Source: Oncomelania hupensis
Taxonomy: Eukaryota; Mollusca; Gastropoda; Littorinimorpha; Pomatiopsidae
NCBI GenBank assembly: GCA_036898135.1
Contig: CM072522.1
Coordinates: 58,204,709-58,268,708 of the forward strand
Direction of reading: 5' to 3'
Length of the DNA stretch: 64,000 nucleotides
Shown: positions 22,481 to 34,702 of the stretch, in pieces
Numbering within the stretch: the first letter of the stretch is position 1
How the letters are laid out: each line of letters begins with the position of its first letter
Program-made: the position numbers and the translations under genes
Notes under the pieces: generated by a model
What the model saw: the letters and a program-made list of their open reading frames with translations, nothing else
Database searches by the model: none
What the model was told of the DNA's origin: nothing

Positions 22481-24009
22481 GAACAGAGAAAAGGAAGAAC
22501 TCCTACCAATTCCCCAAGAAGAAGTTGAGGCAGCAGTGCAATCATTGAAGAAAGGAAATCAGCGGGAGTGGACAACATACCCGCAGACTTGTTTCAAGCA
22601 AGAGGAGAAGCGCTGATTGACGCCCTCACCATTATCTGTAACAAGATATGGCAGAGTGGGCAGTGGCCTACACCATAAATCCAGTCGCTTGTCATCACTC
22701 TTCCCCAAAATGGGTAACTTCAGGAGTGTAAAAATTACCGCACCATCAGCCTCATCAGCCATCCCAAGGTCTTCCTGAAAGAAAATACTCAACAGGTTGA
22801 AACCCCAAGCTGAACAAATTATAGCTGAAGAACAAACAGGAAAGGGCGAAGTACACTGAACATGTTTTTAACCTCAGAATAATCTGTGAGAAATACCTAC
22901 AGCATCAAAAACATTTATATCTTGTGCTTGTGGACTTTAAGAAAGCGTTTGACCGAGTCCGACGAGCAGCTCTGTGGACAACCATGAGAGTGTACACCAT
23001 CAGCCCTAAAATTATTGAAGTCATGCAAAGCTTGTATGACAAAGCTACCAATGCAGTCCTCCACAACAACCCTATCGGGAACTGGTTCAGTACAGCGATC
23101 GCTGTGCGTCAAGGATTCTCCAACACTCTTCAACATCTTCCTAGAGCGCATCATGTCAGATGCTCTTGCAGATCACGAGGGCACTGTCAGCATAGGGCGA
23201 AGAGCAATCTCCAACCCTCGTTTTGCGGATGACATTGATGGATTGGCTGGAGAGGAACAAGAACGTGAACAGCATACCCAAAGGCTTGACACAACCTCCA
23301 TAGTCTATGGAATGTACATAAGTGCAGAGAAGACCAAAATGATAACCAACAACACCAATGGCATCAACACGGACATCAAAGTCCAAGGCCAATCCATCAA
23401 TACAGTGCATAGCTTCAAATATTTAGGAGCCATTGTATCCGACAATGGGTCCAGATAGGAAGTCCTTTCCATGATCGCACAAACAACTGCTGCCTTAACA
23501 AGTTTGAAACACATTTGGAAAGACAGGACCATCAGTCTACACTCCAAGGTATTGCTGCTGCGCTACCTTGTCATCTCTATTTTCCCATTCGCTTGCAAAA
23601 CATGGACTGTGACTGCAGATCCATAACGAAGAATACAAAGCTTGGAGATGAGGTGCTACAGAAGACTTCAGGGCATTTCCTATACCCGGCACGTCACCAA
23701 CAATGAAGTCCAACAGACCATCACACAAGCCCTTGGACAACATGATGACATGCTCACAGTGGTGAAGAAACGAAACCTACGATGGTATGGCTACGCCACC
23801 ATATCATCAGGTCTTGCAAAGACTATCCTGCAAGCTACGGTGCAAAGGGGGCAGAAGAAGAGGGAAACAGAATAAGAGGTTGGATGACAACATTCGAGAA
23901 TGGACTCGCTTGACACTGAGCGAAGCCATGAGGGTTGCTGAGGACAGAGAAAGATGGAGTACGCTAGTTAAACGATCTTCTGTTGTGCCCCAACGACCTC
24001 AGAGTTACG

Positions 24010-24030
<21 letters not shown>
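22481..24030 (+). pseudogene. RTE-type retrotransposon reverse transcriptase (broken)
   Basis: The order of RT landmarks is clear across several frames: EEVEAAVQSLKKG (22525-22560), a LVDFKKAFDRVRRAALW block (about 22925-22980), TLFNIFLERIMSDALADHEG (about 23125), the catalytic box FADDIDGLAGEE (about 23222-23257), SAEKTKMITNNTNGINTDI, MEMRCYRRLQGISYTRHVTN (23642) and the C-terminal IREWTRLTLSEA..VKRSSVVPQRPQSYGID. At least four frameshifts or stops separate these blocks. The N-terminal endonuclease is missing, replaced by the 73-bp array. A tail GATTAGGAAAGGATGGG follows the stop. Confidence 0.9.
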
Positions 24031-24322
<292 letters not shown>

Positions 24323-25090
24323 ATTTTATAAAGCGCAATTCCAAACTAAAAAGTCTGCTCAAAGCACTCCCATGCATACTCTCACAGAATTAAGCAAAAG
24401 TATTTAAAAAATACAAAAAAATACATTCAAACATACGTATATTTTAAATCTAAAAGATGTAAGAAACATTAACACAAAACCAAATATGGCTTAATCAAAT
24501 ACAATACAGTATAAATACAATAAAATACACTGACGGAACTTAAACTTGACACTGACTGACTGAGCCAGTAATAACAAACAAGCAATAAGACAAGTTATGA
24601 TTTTATGGTATAAAATAGTTAACTATGCCAAAGTTCATTAGCCCATTACGTGAAGACCATAAAAATGTAGGACCCTGGGCCCAGTGACCGACAGACCAGG
24701 GCTAAACTAAAAAGCAGCACGCACCCCTCTCTTGTCGAATCCGGAAGTAGGGGACGGGGAGGTGGGGCGCGGGGTTGCGGGGTTGCGGGACCCTTTTGAT
24801 TACGGTGCATTCATACATTAACATTATTAACATTTTGACTACAGTGTTGTCATGCTTTTAACATTATCAACATTTTGTTACGGTGTAGTCATGCATTAAC
24901 TTGTCGACAAGTTTTAATAGCCTAGATGTGCATACTGTACTTAGCAGCAGTGTTTGGAGATTTGTTTAACTGTGAACTGTTAACAAGTCTTAGTCATTGT
25001 ACATGTCTGTATAGGCGTGTTAAGTTAGATTTCAGCTTCAGTGCTCTACGATATTCAGCAACGTAGGAATAGAGTTAGAGAGAGTTATTA
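24323..25090. other. Unassigned sequence
   Basis: No supported gene. A GC-rich stretch lies at about 24715-24795. Copies of the GTAGTCATGCATTAAC module follow at 24800-24905. Confidence 0.4.
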
Positions 25091-27470
25091 CCGTACCATG
25101 GACCGGTGTTGGCAGTCTTTCGCTCCTCATTTTCCAATATTCTCCAATATTGACCAGCGTTTCCCCATTCCATGTTCTTCCAGGTCTATGTTGCCTCCCG
25201 TAATGTTTTTTCAAGGCTTTACAGGTCTCTGTTCCTCAGAGTCAATGTATATCCAGGTCTGTTCCCTAAGGTCTGTAACAAACATAATAATGGGGCAACA
25301 TAGGCCTGGAAGAATATGGACATAGAGGATTATAGTCCTGGGGGAACATAGATATGCTACCAACATGAATATGTTCCCTGTTTATGGTTGTGCCAATACG
25401 ACTATTTCAGGCAGTTTATGTTTATGGTTGTGCCAGTATGATTATTTCAAGCAGTTTATGTTAATGGTTGTGCCTGTATGACTATTTCAAGTAGTTGATG
25501 TTTATAGTTGTGCCTGTATGACTATTTCAAGCAGTTGATGTTTATGGTTGTGCCTGTATGACTAGGTAAAGGTAAAGGTAGTCCCATAGCCTTGTGGCCG
25601 TAGGGGAGCGTGATGTTGGAGATCACACTTATCTTGGGCCAGCGTAATGAGGGTGATGCCCAACTCTCTCCCTCGCTGCTTTACCTTCCCCACCCTCAAG
25701 AGAGTAGGTACTCAATCACAGTTGAGTCAACTGGGGGCGTTGTTGTTTGTCGCTTCACACCTTAGCGGTCACCCATCCAAGTGCTAACCGCACCGGATGG
25801 TGCTTCACTTTCGACACAGTAGAGAGTGCTCCAACCACTGCACTATCCGACACCCCGCTGTATGACTAGTTCAAGCAAATTATGTATGATAAAAACCAAC
25901 AACCCATTTTTAAATCGTTTAACTGTTTGATGTTTGTGCTTTTCATGGTTTTTCTTCACATAAATTGTTTATAACCTTGGATTATACCTGTCTACGTTTT
26001 GCTACACATAAACTGTTTATAACCTTGGATTATATCTCTCCACGTTTTGCTACACATAAACTGTTTATAACCTTGGATTATACATGTCCCGTTTTGCTAC
26101 ACATACACTGTTTATAACCTTGGATTATACCTGTCCACGTTTTGCTACACATAAACTGCTTATAACCTTGGATTATACCTGCCCACGTTTTGCTACACAT
26201 AAACTGTTTATAACCTTGGATTATACCTCTCCACGGTTTGCTACACATAAACTGTGTATAACCTTGGATTATACATGTCCCGTTTTGCTACACATAAACT
26301 GTTTACAACCTTGGATTATACCTGTCCACGTTTTGCTACACATAAACTGTTTATAACCTTGGATTATACCTGTCTACGTTTTGCTACACATAAACTGTTT
26401 ATAACCTTGGATTACACCTGTCCACGTTTTGCAACACATAAACTGCTTATAACCCTGGATTATACCTGTCCACGTTTTGCTACACATTAACTGTTTATAA
26501 CCTTGGATTATATCTCTCCACTTTTTGCTACACATAAACTGTTTATAACCTTGGATTATACCTGTCCACGTTTTGCTACACATAAACTGTTTATAACCTT
26601 GGATTATACCTGTCTACGTTTTGCTACACATAAACTGTTTATAACCTTAGATTATACCTGTCCACGTTTTGCTAGCGGTCTGATGCTGGTGTATTTCATG
26701 GTTTTGCTACACATAAACTGTTTATAACCTTAAATTATACCTGTCCACGTTTTGCTACACATAAACTGTTTATAACCTTAAATTATACCTGTCCACGTTT
26801 TGCTACACATAAATTGTTTATAATCTTAGTTTATATCTGTCGAAGTTTTGCTACACATAAACTGTTTATAACCTTGGATTATATCTCTCCACGTTTTGCT
26901 ACACATAAACTGTATATAACCTTACATGTTGATTATACCTGACTACGTTTTGCTACACATAAACTGTTTATAACCTTGGATTATACCTGTCCACGTTTTG
27001 CTACACATAAACTATTTATTACCTTAGATTATACCTGTCCACGTTTTGCTACACATAAACTGTTTATAACCTTGGATTATATCTCTCCACGTTTTGCTAC
27101 ACATAAACTGTTTATAACCTTGGATTATACCTGTCCACGTTTTGCTACACATAAACTGTTTAGAACCTTGGATTATACCTGTCCACGTTTTGCTACACAT
27201 AAACTGTTTATAACTTTGTATTATACCTGTCCACGTTTTGCTACACATAAACTGTTTATAACCTTGGATTATACCTGTCCACGTTTTGCTATACATAAAC
27301 TGTTTATAACCTTGGTTTATACCTGTCCACGTTTGTATCTATGCGGTTATCTCATTGACATTTGTTGGTGTTAATATGTCAATGTTCGGGTGTTGTTTAT
27401 TTCCTCCCGTTTTATTTATGAATGGTTTGAACTTTTGCCTTTAATAATGACGTAGTCATGCCTAAACTTG
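25091..27470 (+). repeat. Dispersed repeat 'D', copy 3, with 40-bp and 48-bp arrays
   Basis: It shares module order with copies 1 and 2 (TTGGCAGTCTTT, TTTTCCAATATTCTCCAATA, GGTCTGTAACAAACATAATA, ACATAGATATGCTACCAACA). A 40-bp unit containing TTATGGTTGTGCCTGTATGA is repeated about five times (25385-25565), with a SINE inserted in the last unit. A 48-bp unit (ACATAAACTGTTTATAACCT plus TGGATTATACC) is repeated about 27 times at about 25960-27325. The copy ends in the ATCTCATTGACA, CCTCCCGTTTTATTTATGAA and GTAGTCATGCCTAAAC modules. Confidence 0.75.
25566..25857 (-). mobile_element. 5S-rRNA-like SINE with 12-bp target duplication
   Basis: The 292-bp insert is flanked by CTGTATGACTAG at 25554-25565 and 25858-25869. 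On the minus strand its 5' half contains GTTAGCACTTGGATGGGTGA followed by CCGC, matching the internal-promoter region of 5S rRNA (GGTTAGTACTTGGATGGGTG in ordinary 5S genes). Upstream of that, ATAGTGCAGTGGTTGGAGCA resembles an A box. The 3' end is a short tandem tail of CTTTAC repeats (plus strand GTAAAGGTAAAGG at 25566-25578), as expected for a SINE mobilised by a LINE with a simple-repeat tail. It interrupts one unit of the 40-bp array. Confidence 0.85.
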
Positions 27471-27599
27471 TCAAACACTTTTTAATAAAATTTAAATGTT
27501 GTGCTTTAAATCAATGTTTTTTGTTTTGTTTTGTTTTTATTAAAAAAAATATTTTTCCACCAACAATATTTTTATGTCTTTATTACTGTGTCTGTCTTA

Positions 27600-27622
27600 T
27601 CATCCGTACCACCACCATCATC

Positions 27623-27686
<64 letters not shown>

Positions 27687-28075
27687 CCATCAACACCACC
27701 ATCACCATCATCATCATCATCGATCATTATTATCATCATCACCATCATTATCATCATCATCATCGCCTGCTTTTCTTCATCATCATCACCGTCATCATCA
27801 TTGCCTTCAAAATTAGCATCATCATCAACATTATCGCAATCATCATATATTTCGCTTCTTTACGTCTTCCTTTCTCTCTTATTATCATTATCATCATCAC
27901 AATTATCATAATCATCGTCATCATCATCATCATCATCATCATCATCGTCATCATCATCATCATCATCATCATCATCGTCATCCTCATCATTATCGTTATC
28001 ATCATTATTGCCTTCATAATTATCATCATTATCAACATCCTCGCAATCATCATATATTTCCCTTCTTTACCTTTG
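27600..28075. repeat. (ATC)n-rich microsatellite block
   Basis: Long ATC runs are broken by two copies of a TCATATATTTC..CTTCTTTACC..CTTTCTCTC segment (about 27840-27880 and 28048-28090). Poly-His, poly-Ile and poly-Asp frames are artefacts. Confidence 0.95.
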
Positions 28076-28145
28076 TCTTTCTTTCTCTCATTTATTATTC
28101 CACTTCCTCTTTCTTTTTTCTCTCTATGTCTCTGCTAGCCGTCTA

Positions 28146-28227
28146 TTTCTTCTTCTTCTTCTTCTTCTTCTTCTTCTTCTTCTTCTTCTTCTTCTTCTTC
28201 TTCTTCTTCTTCTTCTCCTGTTTAATT

Positions 28228-28311
<84 letters not shown>
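28146..28311. repeat. (TTC)n followed by (AAT)n
   Basis: About 23 TTC triplets, a short linker, then about 27 AAT triplets. Polypurine and AT tracts side by side. Confidence 0.97.
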
Positions 28312-28799
28312 TTTCCCGGTGTGGGCGTATCATCCATCGACCTGCGAGGTACCTAGATTGAGAAGAGCAGCCTACGACCAGTGCTATGCCCAGTTCCAAG
28401 GCCAGATGGTTTCGAAATCGAATCAAAGATAAAAGACAGTAAATGCTCCCCTCCTTCCGGTTATTTTTTTGAAAGTCTCTAAAACTATAAAATTGCGCAC
28501 TTCGAAGCGCCGATGTATATGTCAACTTGTGAGGGGAGATGTAATGAGATGTTCATGTAATAAGACATCGCAGCTACTTCCGTTTGGTACTTCCGGTTAG
28601 TAAAGTAACGCACGCAGACTGGCATGTGGTAAAATCTCTCTGGCCTCCATCGCATTCTTGTTTATGTTGTACGTCGTCATCCTCCGTCATCACGATCATA
28701 GCACAACTGTCAGTAGCAAAATTCCAAAATTTGACAGTAACATATCAAGAATAATTTAAAAAAAAAAATGTTTACTGAATAGAAGCAGCCATTGTTGCC
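28312..28799. other. Unassigned sequence
   Basis: No gene, element end or repeat that I can support. Confidence 0.4.
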
Positions 28800-29365
28800 A
28801 ACAAACCACAGGCCGCGGAAGCCAATGTCAGTGATGGAATAAAGAAGGAATGAAGGGAGATGAAGTGGAGGTTACAGGGACAATTTATAAACATGCATTC
28901 TGCAACGAAACAAAAGAAGACACACAATAACAAGTACAAGCTTTAAAATGTAACATAAATGTAAAAGTCATATCAACATAACACAAATATTCCAAATTTT
29001 TACTAATGCTAAGTTAGTTAATTTTTTGGAGGCATACGAAACTAATTTAGTAAATGACAATCTGACTTTGTAATTCTCCATTTCGGTAACTCCTCCAATC
29101 CCGAATAAATTCTATGAATAATTTATAAGTAGCTGCTTGTTTTCTTTACCTTTGATATAAAAAAAATTTTCACAGGTAAGCATTATTATATCTAGTCTCT
29201 ATTAAAAAGTCTTTCTTTGCGCCAGTGTCTTTCTACTAAAACATTAGCGAATAAATTTATAACGGTATGGAGATTTTTCCCTTAGCAAACTTTCGGTATT
29301 ACTTCCCCTGTTCATATTGAGATTGTGCAGTTGTTTTGCAACGTTGAGTGCTGCATTGCTCTGTT
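28800..29365 (+). promoter_or_regulatory. Inverted copy of the zinc-finger gene promoter/upstream region (copy C)
   Basis: This is the reverse complement of sequence upstream of gene B (about 55523-56550) and gene A (about 34703-35940). Landmarks in order: GGAATGAAGGGAGATGAAGT and GGAGGTTACAGGGACAA near 28840-28885, CTAATGCTAAGTTAGTTAA near 29004, AGTAGCTGCTTG, then ACGGTATGGAGATTTTTCCC and the block ATTACTTCCCCTGTTCATAT (about 29299-29318), ending at the ATG. The TTCC core conserved in all three copies is ETS-like. It probably lies close to the transcription start. Confidence 0.65.
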
Positions 29366-29471
29366 ATGGAGGACGAAGACAGTCCAATGCTGTCTGAGGT
29401 GAAGCTGGAGATTGACATTGCTGAGGAACCAGTGGTAGACTGGATGAGATTGCAAGCTTGGCATGCGCAAG
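29366..29471 (+). pseudogene. Orphan first coding exon of a zinc-finger gene (copy C)
   Basis: ATG at 29366 opens a 106-nt exon of 35 codons plus one base. It carries MEDEDSPMLSEVKLE and WMRLQAWHAQ and ends at a good donor (CAAG|GTGAGT). Length, phase and donor equal those of the first exons of gene A (34702-34597) and gene B (55522-55417), but it points the opposite way. No second exon is visible on the plus strand. It keeps the VKLE motif and looks undamaged, so it could be transcribed, antisense to gene A. Confidence 0.65.
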
Positions 29472-29534
29472 GTGAGTTGGCTCCGGTGATGAAACATTCA
29501 TCATTGAACATGGAAACCGAGGAGACCTAGGGTT

Positions 29535-29872
29535 GTTTAACATTTGTCAGCCGCTTCATGGTCTAGTAAGCCTTCTTGCAGTTGTTCTTGTTCAGACTGT
29601 TCCCTTTTTTTTCTGGCATTGATCTTCTGTCCAGTTCTCCTTTGCTGTACACATGCCTTTTCGGATGTCATTGTTGATTTTTCGGTAGGCATCAGCTCCC
29701 TGTGAGGTGTTTTTTTTTCATCTCTTCATTTATCGCACAGGTCCAAAAGTTCAGGTGTGACCCACAGTTTCTTCTTTGGTCGGTGCTTGCCAAGGATCTC
29801 AGTGGTGGCATCTGTCACTGCTGAGTTGAAGGTGGTGGCCATGCTGTTGACATCTACTTAACCAGCTCCCAA
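29535..29872 (-). pseudogene. RTE-type retrotransposon fragment
   Basis: On the minus strand, FNSAVTDATTEILGKHRPKK and KLWVTPELLDLCDK, then a shifted frame over the AYRKINNDIRKGMCxAKENW region, match the linker between endonuclease and RT in RTE-type elements. Stops and frameshifts abound. It sits exactly where similarity between gene A and gene B ends (about 29880). Confidence 0.7.
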
Positions 29873-30597
29873 AATAAGCAGTTTGAAATTTGCACTGTTC
29901 TTTAAGAGAGACACAAAAATTTAAAAGGTGTTGTTCGTAACCCAAATTGTTTGTGACCTGAAGCGCTCATAACCAAAGGTATCACAGTAAATAGCATCCA
30001 TTATTATTACTATTATTATCATTTTTAATTATTATTGGATTACTATACCACATAGTTATTGTGTGGAAGATTTGTAAAAGAGACGTCAAGTTCCATTATT
30101 ACCTCAGACTCCATTGGAAGTACACCTATGTACCTCTCGGGCTTCACCCAAGTTTCCAATGGGTCAGTGCTTTCTGTAACAAAGAAGTCAGCAAATTGAT
30201 CATGGGTAATAGCAGTAGCAGTGTTGGTTAGGACTGTGGTTTTCTATGCCAACATTTGAGAGTACAATCCCTGCAGAGGATGAATGTCTGTGACTTAGAT
30301 ACAAGACTTTTCAGGTTATCCTGCAGAGGACGAATGTCTATGACTTAGATACAAGACTTTTCAGGTCACTCTGCAGAAGAATAATGTCGATGACTTAGAT
30401 ACAAGACTTTTCAGGTCACCAGTGTTTTCTTCAGGTACTTTAGTTTCTTCCCACCCTTCAATAATGGTGTCAGATGCAGTCAATTTAAATTTAAAAAAAA
30501 AATCTCCCTAAATTAAAATTTGATTTCCTTTCTGTTTTCTAATGGCCATTTTTCTTTACACCAAATGTTTTACAGATGAAAATGTGTTTGTTGTGTT

Positions 30598-32702
30598 GGT
30601 AGGAGTGCAGTGACTGGGATGCTCTGCTGGACGGGTCATCGCTAGACGAAAAGGTCGATGTCATCACCTCCTATGACCAGTTCTGTATCAACATGTTGGT
30701 GCCAACTAGAGAGATGAAGACCTACCCCAACAACAAACCTTGGGTGACAAAGGAGGTAGCAGACGTCCTGATGAAGAGAAAGAAGACGTTCAGAGAGGAA
30801 AATCCAGATGACATGAAGAAACTGCAGAAGGAAGTCACAAGAGTGATCCTGAACAACAAGCGGAAGTTCGGAGACAAGTTCGATGACAGCTTCTCCTCCA
30901 ACAATCTCAGGAACCTGTGGAGCAACCTACAGACCATGACTTTCTATAAGCCGTGCAAGAGGGGCCTTAAATGTAGAGGACCAGCAGAAGTTGATGAACG
31001 ACCTAAACACCTTTTATGTCCGCTTTGCCACCACTGACTTCTCGTCTGAGCGAGCGAGTACTCTGGCTGACCTGAGTGAGAGAGACAACAGGAGGGAGAT
31101 CATGATGGAGGAAGCGGTGAGTCGGCGCTTTAGATAGTGAACCCTAGGAGTGCTTGTGGCCCAGATGACATTCCTGGAGCTGTCCTCAGGCACTGTGCCA
31201 TGACTCCTTTGCCCCAGTGTTCACCATCCTGTTCCAGGAGTCGTTGGACACTGGACACATCCCACCCCTTTGGCAGTCTTCCAACTTTATCCCTTTCCCC
31301 AAAAAACCCTCTCTCACAACCATGAATGACTATCGCCCCGTCGCTCTTACCTCCATTTCCTTTAAAAGCCTTGAGCGCATTGTTCATCAATGGCAGCTTG
31401 CTGAAACGCGCCCATTCCATGACCCCATGCAGTTCGCCTACACACTCAACAGAAACACCGAAGATGCCATCATCACCGTAGTCCACAATGTGTTGAGACA
31501 CCTGAAGAGGCCATCATCACCATAGTCCACTGTGTGTTGAGGCAACTACAGAGGCCGAAGTCATATGCCAGAATTATTTTCCTGGATTTTTCATCAGCTT
31601 TTAACCCCATCCAGCCTCACCTGATGATGCGGAAACTGATGAAAATGGACGCCAACCTCCATGATCATTAGATTGCTCTGCAGCTTTCTCACAGACAAGC
31701 CACAATGCCTGGTGATTAGGTCGTCCATCTTCGTGAAGGCATCGGGATATCTTCACACCAACACAGGGGTTCCTCAGGGCTGCATCCTGTCACCAGCACT
31801 CTTCACCCTCTACATTGCCGACTGTCATACCGCTGAAGACACTCCCAAGTAAAGTTTTTTTGATGACACGTCATTGACCGGCCTTATCACAATGAGCGAG
31901 AGCTCGTACCGTTGCTCTGTAGAAAACCTCGTCAGGTGGTGTGACGACAACAATCTCCTCCTTAACGTCTCTAAGACAAAGGAGATTACAGGAGAAGCGC
32001 TCTGACACTCGACCCACTGGTCATCGGGATATCTTCACGACAACAATCTCCTCCTCAACGTCTCTAAGACAAAGGAGATTACAGGAGAAGCGCTCTGACA
32101 CTCGACCCACTGGTCATCGGGGTGAGGTGTGGACCTGTATAAGTGCTTGGGCTCCATCATCGACAACAAGTTCCCCTGGTCCCCAACACTCTGCAGCTCC
32201 TCAAGAAGGACAACCAACGCCTCTACTTTATGAGGAGGCTGAATGCCTTTAATGTGAGCTCCAGGGTGTTGGAACTTTTCTACGAGCCGACGGTGGAGTC
32301 CGTATTGACTTACAACAGCCTGTGCTTCTTCGGCGCCTAAAAGAGCAGGACAATGCCAGGCTGGCAAAGGTCACAAAGACTGCCGGCAAGTTTGTTGGCA
32401 GATCTGTCTTTGACTTTCAGCCGCACTTCGAGGCAAAAGTAGTGCGACAAAACCCATCCGCTGTGTGATGAGCTGCTGGTGCAGATCTTCTCCAGATCCA
32501 TCAGGCTTATCAGTCGCCACGTGAGGACCGACAGGTTCCCCCAGAGCGTCATTTGACTAACAAACGTTATTCCTTGACTTTATAAAATCTGATCACTTAG
32601 TCAGTCTGATAAAGTTAGATAGTCAGCCAGAATGTTTGCCTGCCTGCGTGCGTGTGAGTGTGTGTGCACGCGTGATTTAAGTGAGTGTCAAATAGTGTAC
32701 CA

Positions 32703-32737
<35 letters not shown>

Positions 32738-32851
32738 CTGCATGTGTGTGTACTGCGTGTGTGTGTATGATCTAGCATATAGCAGATATACAGTGTCTAA
32801 TACAGTATTTGTTGTTGTGAAAACTGTGCATTTTGGATCTTTATATGTCTG

Positions 32852-32901
<50 letters not shown>

Positions 32902-33240
32902 ATTTTTCAAACGGTCCTATTTTGTAATTTGGCTTAGCATGTGATGAGTATGTGCATGGGTTGCGTGCGTCATACACCTGTGGTTGATGTTTGTGCATGA
33001 TTGTGTCAGTTTGGGAGGTTATGTCGTGGTGTATGCAGGAGTGTACAATGCAAGTATGTTTGGAGTGTGGGACAGTAGTTGTTTTAATTTATTTTATGTG
33101 AAGCACTACTTATTATTTGGTTTCTACATGTCATTCTTTTAAAGATATTCTACAATTTACATTTACTATATTTGTGCATCCCATAGTGGAATTTCTATGT
33201 ACATTTGATAGATGAATAAAGTATTACTTTCAGTCAGTCT
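30598..33240 (+). pseudogene. CR1/Rex1-like non-LTR retrotransposon, 5'-truncated and broken
   Basis: Inserted in intron 4 of gene A. The plus strand reads CINMLVPTREMKTYPNNKPW, then RSACGPDDIPGAVLRHCA, NDYRPVALTSISFKSLERIV, IIFLDFSSAFNPIQPHLMM, GVPQGCILSPALFTLYIADC, an altered catalytic box (FFDDTSLTGL where YADD is usual), VENLVRWCDDNNLLLNVSKT and QRLYFMRRLNAFNVSSRVLE. These fit the RT of the CR1/L2/Rex1 group. Several frameshifts and stops make it inactive. A 93-bp direct duplication (31944-32036, 32037-32129) interrupts the thumb region. The 3' UTR holds two GT microsatellites and ends GATGAATAAAGTATTACTTT with a CAGT-rich tail. Confidence 0.85.
32700..32900. repeat. (GT)n microsatellites in the LINE 3' region
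   Basis: Two GT runs (about 32702-32765 and 32855-32900) are separated by about 85 bp. Confidence 0.95.
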
Positions 33241-34702
33241 CTCAGTCTTCTGTATCACGTGGGCATGTATTTTGTTTACATTACAGATCACCACTCTAAG
33301 TCCCATTTAATAATAAGGCACATTTAGCATACATTTATTTATTTACTTCTTAATTTTTAATCATAAAACAAAGAAGCAGTTTTTTATCACTCAAGCCTGA
33401 ATGACTATGGGGTTCACACCACAAAAAATTCCTACCCATAAGAAATGTCCCTGCCACTAGTAGAATTGAACCCTTGTTCATTGGCACACATGCATGTAAC
33501 ATAGCTCAGAGCCTATTCTACACTTTAGGTAGAGATAGTTGAAACTATCCAGCACCAAAGCCACAATCACAATATAGATAACAACATGAGAATTATTGTT
33601 AAGTATGAAACACTTATATACTTACTGTATCCCTCTGTATCACTGTCAGGCTCTGTCTTCACTTTACACAACTCTGAGTCATGTGGCTGCTGGAATAAAT
33701 AATGAGCACATATATTACTTTACAACAACTATCAGTACATTTGGATTACTATGCCACATAATTAATGTGTTGATTTGTACAAAATACACCAAGCTCTATT
33801 ATTACCTCAGGCTCCACTGGCTGTATATGAATGTATCTCTCTAGCTCTGTCTTGACACACACTGTTTTTGTTTCCAATGGCCCACTGCTTTCTGTAACAA
33901 AGAAATCAGCAAACACATAATGGCAGTGCCTTCTAGAATTTATTTTTTTTCACTGGCACATAAAGCAAGTTACTGAGCTCACAGTCTGTTCTATACTTAA
34001 GTGAGATCTAGAGAAGCAAAACTGTCAAGCATTTCAGCTACAATCACAATATGGTTAAAAAAAAAAAATATCATGACCCAAAAATCCCATGACAATTATT
34101 ACGATAATACACTAACATATTTACCATATTCCTCAGTGTCACAGTAAGGTTCTGTCTTCTCTTTATACAACAGTGAGATATGTGGCTCGACCATGTCACT
34201 GTCAGGAGCAGTCTTGCTTTCTGATTCTTCTTTTATGTAGAACTCACTGCCAATCATATTAGCGGTACCTCTGACAATCTGTTCACTGTTGCTGTGAGAA
34301 ACATGATGACTTTCTCCTGCAATTTCTAAAAAAACAACAAAAAAAAACAGCTTTCAATTTACATTTATATTATAGTAAAATAAATTTTGAACAAAGAAAA
34401 AACAAATGATGAGCCCTCCAATTCACATGACGGTAACAGGAGAATGACAAAGCTTTCATCGTGACTGTACATGAAATTGTTGTTTACAGATACCACGACG
34501 TTGATCTTAACTGTCCTGTACTGGCTGTAGTTGTAAACTGTCACTTAATGTCGGTTTCCATTTTCAGGGAACTCTTCAATAGCGGTGCCAACTCACCTTG
34601 CGCATGCCACGCTTGCAATCTCATCCAGTCTACCACTGGTCCCTCAGCAATGTCAATCTCCAGGTTCACCTCAGGCAGCACTGGACTGTCGTCGTCCTCC
34701 AT

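Larger units (their letters stand above)
30103..34702 (-). pseudogene. Zinc-finger gene A: five leading exons, finger exon missing
   Basis: Five exons with consensus splice sites and consistent phases parallel gene B: exon 1 34702-34597 (106 nt), exon 2 34325-34125 (201 nt), exon 3 33891-33806 (86 nt), exon 4 33689-33626 (64 nt), exon 5 30173-30103 (71 nt). Products include EVNLEIDIAEGP, IKEESESKTAPDSDM, KTVCVKTELERYIHIQPVEP, DSELCKVKTEPDSDTEGY and WVKPERYIGVLPME. Compared with gene B, the exon 1 motif VKLE became VNLE and an exon 2 VKTE became EKTE. Similarity to gene B stops near 29880, and no C2H2 exon lies below 30103. Intron 4 carries a LINE insertion of about 2.6 kb. I infer a truncated gene, though transcription of the leading exons is possible. 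Confidence 0.65.

Noticed and set aside
26084..27374. Repeated frames on both strands over the 48-bp array
   Set aside because: Repeat artefact. Both strands are open equally.
27458..28525. Poly-Ile, poly-His, poly-Asp, poly-Arg and poly-Leu frames
   Set aside because: They come from ATC, TTC and AAT microsatellites.
31941..32252. Arg/Thr-rich 103-codon plus-strand frame
   Set aside because: Off-frame reading of the 93-bp duplication in the broken LINE.
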